33,405 nucleotides of DNA. It comes from CAIKZZ01 sp035524495. Lineage in GTDB: Bacteria > Pseudomonadota > Gammaproteobacteria > Steroidobacterales > Steroidobacteraceae. Both the position numbers and the translations under genes were made by a program. The notes beneath the pieces are model-generated. The model was not told the DNA's origin and did no database searches. It saw only the letters and a list, made by a program, of their open reading frames with translations. Shown one piece after another: positions 30,250-33,405 of this stretch; the first letter of the stretch is position 1, and each line of letters starts with the position of its first letter. The stretch is taken from contig DATKOR010000092.1 in the NCBI GenBank assembly GCA_035524495.1, positions 1-33,405 of the forward strand. Reading direction: 5' to 3'.

Positions 30250-30941
30250 ACCGCGTCGTCGCGCTCGTCGCCAGGCTCGGCGACGGCGCTGCGGTCGCGG
30301 CGCACGCCGGCCCGCCTTCGGCGGGTACGCTCGAGCGCCTGTCGCGGATCCGCGCGCCGCGCCGCGCCGCGCAGAGCGCGCTCGCCCGACCGCTCGCGGC
30401 GCTCGCCGCCTCGCGGCTGCTCGGTCGTCCCTACCCCGCCGCGCTCGTCGAGGAATCCCGGGACCGCCCGTGGCTGCGCGCGGCAGGCGGCCTTGCGCTC
30501 AGCGTCGCGCACAGCCGCGAGCGCGTCGCGGTAGTCGTCGGCGCGGGGCCGCTCGGCGTCGACCTCGAGTACTGCGATCCGCGGCGCGAGGGCGTCGCGC
30601 TCGCGCGGCAGGCGTGCGCGGCGAGCGAGGTCGCCTGGCTTCTGCGCGGCGCGCCGGCGGAGCGGCTCGCGCGGTTTTACCTCCTCTTCACGCTGCGCGA
30701 GGCGGCGTTCAAGGCGGGGCTGCGGCCGGGTGCTTTGGGCGGTGAACCGTGCCTCGGCCGTGGAGCGGCGCGTTTCGGCCGCGCGAGCCGCACGGTCGAT
30801 GGCTACCGGATCTCGATCGCGGGCGCGGGCCGGCTCGCCGTCGAATGGTTCGGCATCGAGAACGGCGAGCCCGTGCCGCTCGGACCGGACCGATCGGCGC
30901 CCCAGGACGGCCGTGCGGCCGTCGCCGCGCATTACTTATAG
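30246..30941 (+). CDS. 4'-phosphopantetheinyl transferase (Sfp type), last gene of the operon
   Basis: 231 residues from a GTG that overlaps the preceding stop (GTGA). The Mg/CoA motif is LGVDLEYCDP, with the conserved Asp and Glu. The second motif reads FYLLFTLREAAFKA, where the family usually has (W/F)xxKEAxxK, so the lysine before EA is an arginine here. Also present is LALSVAHSRERVAVVV, the substrate-side histidine segment. It transfers the phosphopantetheine arm from CoA to the serines of the two carrier proteins of the operon, without which the pathway is inactive. The size fits a compact Sfp-like enzyme. The gene ends 32 bases from the convergent prenyltransferase gene. Confidence 0.88.
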   Translation: MNRVVALVARLGDGAAVAAHAGPPSAGTLERLSRIRAPRRAAQSALARPLAALAASRLLGRPYPAALVEESRDRPWLRAAGGLALSVAHSRERVAVVVGAGPLGVDLEYCDPRREGVALARQACAASEVAWLLRGAPAERLARFYLLFTLREAAFKAGLRPGALGGEPCLGRGAARFGRASRTVDGYRISIAGAGRLAVEWFGIENGEPVPLGPDRSAPQDGRAAVAAHYL

Positions 30942-30949
30942 CGGTTGAC

Positions 30950-30972
30950 GCGGCGGGCCGCGCCGCCGGCCC
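30950..30972. terminator. Overlapping hairpins between convergent genes
   Basis: Two alternative stems lie between the two stops: GCGGCG/CGCCGC (30950-30955 with 30961-30966) and GGGCCG/CGGCCC (30955-30960 with 30967-30972). They cannot form together. No T run follows on either strand. A bidirectional transcription end point is a reasonable reading. Confidence 0.4.
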
Positions 30973-30973
30973 C

Positions 30974-31945
30974 TCAGCGCAGAAGTGCCGCGGCGACCAG
31001 CGTCAGGCACCCGACCGCGTGGATCGCGAGCGTGAGCTCGATGCTCTTCTTCAGGCCCTCGCGCTTGGCGGGGTCGAGCGAGATGCCGCTGGCCGCCTTG
31101 AGTCCCCCGGCCGCGAGCAGCAGGGCGGTGACGATCGACCAGCGCGGCAGGTCGTGGCGCACGGCGAGCGCGACGGCCGCAGCGAGCGCGACGAGCGTCA
31201 GGAACTGGTAGAGGATGCGCACGCCGCCGATGCTGAGCCGCACCGCGAGCGTGCGCTTGCCGGAACTCGCGTCCGCGGCCGAGTCCGGCACCTCGTTGAT
31301 CAGCAGGATGAGTCCGACCCAGACACTGACAATCACGGCGAGCAGCCAGGCACCGCTGTCGACGAAGCTGGCCTGCAGCCACACGGCGCCGGCCACCGGC
31401 AGCGCGCCGAGCCCTACGGCGCAGGCGAGCTCGCCGGCACCGCGGCCCGCGAGCTGCACGCCGGGCCTCGAATAGAAATAGCCGAGCGCCAGGCCCACGA
31501 GGCCGAGACCGACGACCATCGGGCCGCGCAGCACCGCGAGCGCACAACCGGCGATCAGTGCCGCCGCGGCCAGCACATACGCGAGGCGCAGCGTCGCTGC
31601 GCGCGTCATCACGCCGTTCTGGATGAAGCGCGAGCCGCCCGTATACGGGTAAATGCGCAGCACGTTGACCGCGTCGGTGCCGATGACGTCGTCGCCGAAG
31701 TCGTTGTAGACGTTGGTTGCGGCGTGCGCGAGCACGGTGCCGACCAGCGCGAGTGCGAACCACAGGCCGTTGAATGCGTGGTGCGCGGCGCCGGCCCAGG
31801 CCGTACCGACCAGCACCGGCAGCACCGAGGCGGTGAAGAACTTCGGACGCGTGGCCAGAAACCCGCGCTTCAGCTGCGCGCCAAGGCCGGCACCGCCGAG
31901 CGCGGCGGTCGAAGGCTCACCTGCAGGCTGCGTGGTTCGATCCAT
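30974..31945 (-). CDS. UbiA-superfamily prenyltransferase, MenA-like
   Basis: 323 residues with about eight to nine membrane helices. The first Asp-rich motif is NVYNDFGDDVIGTD (residues 78-91) and the second is INEVPDSAADASSGKRTLAVRL (about 216-236), matching the MenA-type N-x-x-x-D and GKRTLAVRLG pattern rather than UbiA. It also has ATRPKFFTASVLPVLVGTAWA at the start, as in MenA. Such enzymes join a polyprenyl chain to an aromatic acid or to dihydroxynaphthoate in the inner membrane. No other menaquinone genes are near, so a quinone role is not certain; an aromatic acceptor connected with the neighbouring cluster is a remote alternative. Confidence 0.87.
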   Translation of the reverse strand: MDRTTQPAGEPSTAALGGAGLGAQLKRGFLATRPKFFTASVLPVLVGTAWAGAAHHAFNGLWFALALVGTVLAHAATNVYNDFGDDVIGTDAVNVLRIYPYTGGSRFIQNGVMTRAATLRLAYVLAAAALIAGCALAVLRGPMVVGLGLVGLALGYFYSRPGVQLAGRGAGELACAVGLGALPVAGAVWLQASFVDSGAWLLAVIVSVWVGLILLINEVPDSAADASSGKRTLAVRLSIGGVRILYQFLTLVALAAAVALAVRHDLPRWSIVTALLLAAGGLKAASGISLDPAKREGLKKSIELTLAIHAVGCLTLVAAALLR

Positions 31946-32086
31946 GGCTCGTATCCTTCAGACGGACGGCACACCCGTTGGGACCGGCAGCTTAGCGCAC
32001 GCCCGCCGACGGCGCCTGCACGATGCCTCGCCGTCGCTACCGCCTCGCATGGGTAGTTTCCGCAATGCGGCAGCGCCGCGCCTCCC

Positions 32087-33313
<1,227 letters not shown>

Positions 33314-33405
33314 CGGCAGTCCCCCTGGCGCGGCGCGCCGTTGACCGCAGCATAGCGCGGTTGCACCGAGCGCCCGGGCGACTGCCGCGGGGCACGGGGG
33401 AGCGG

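Overview
This is a very GC-rich (roughly 70% or more), densely coded bacterial window with no RNA genes, insertion sequences or CRISPR arrays that I could see. Periplasmic lipoproteins, a LolA-like protein, TAT and Sec exports and an aryl-polyene-type cluster point to a Gram-negative proteobacterium. A high-GC gammaproteobacterium (Steroidobacter/Nevskia-like) or a betaproteobacterium are both possible; this placement is inference.

Layout. Bases 1-2745: the N-terminus of a LuxR-type HTH protein cut by the window edge, a SYLF/Ysc84 lipid-binding protein, a GNAT-like unknown, a 406-base regulatory gap, and a membrane-anchored receiver-like protein with an Ala/Pro-rich tail. Bases 2815-5402: a two-gene molybdenum hydroxylase of the isoquinoline 1-oxidoreductase type. 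Bases 5418-8102 (minus): an oligopeptidase B reading frame that runs without a stop into a glutathione S-transferase. Bases 8183-13624: mostly single genes and small operons, namely a MalM-like protein, a YbhN-type membrane protein, a KTSC protein, two lipoproteins, a PEBP-family protein, a TetR regulator with a nearby inverted repeat, a c-type cytochrome and a methyltransferase. Bases 13737-17258: a pair made of a PhoU/DUF47-like protein and a short pyruvate-phosphate-dikinase-like protein.

Bases 17409-30941 are the centrepiece: one tightly overlapping plus-strand operon of 15 genes that matches an aryl polyene (APE) type II polyketide pathway. A ligase loads an aromatic starter on an acyl carrier protein. 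Two ketosynthases and a chain-length-factor-like subunit extend it, and FabG-like and two hotdog enzymes reduce and dehydrate each unit to a conjugated chain. Acyltransferases and a glycosyltransferase probably assemble the lipid anchor. A LolA-like protein, an RND/MMPL exporter and a DUF3261 lipoprotein move the product towards the outer membrane. A phosphopantetheinyl transferase at the end activates the carrier proteins. Features that stand out are the lack of an ordinary start for the chain-length-factor gene, a ligase-dehydratase fusion with a GA dinucleotide repeat near the domain junction, and the absence of the usual small membrane protein and stand-alone thioesterase.

Bases 30974-33313 (minus): a MenA/UbiA-type prenyltransferase, and a TAT-exported FMN-dependent alpha-hydroxy-acid oxidase that unexpectedly carries a CxxCH haem-c motif.
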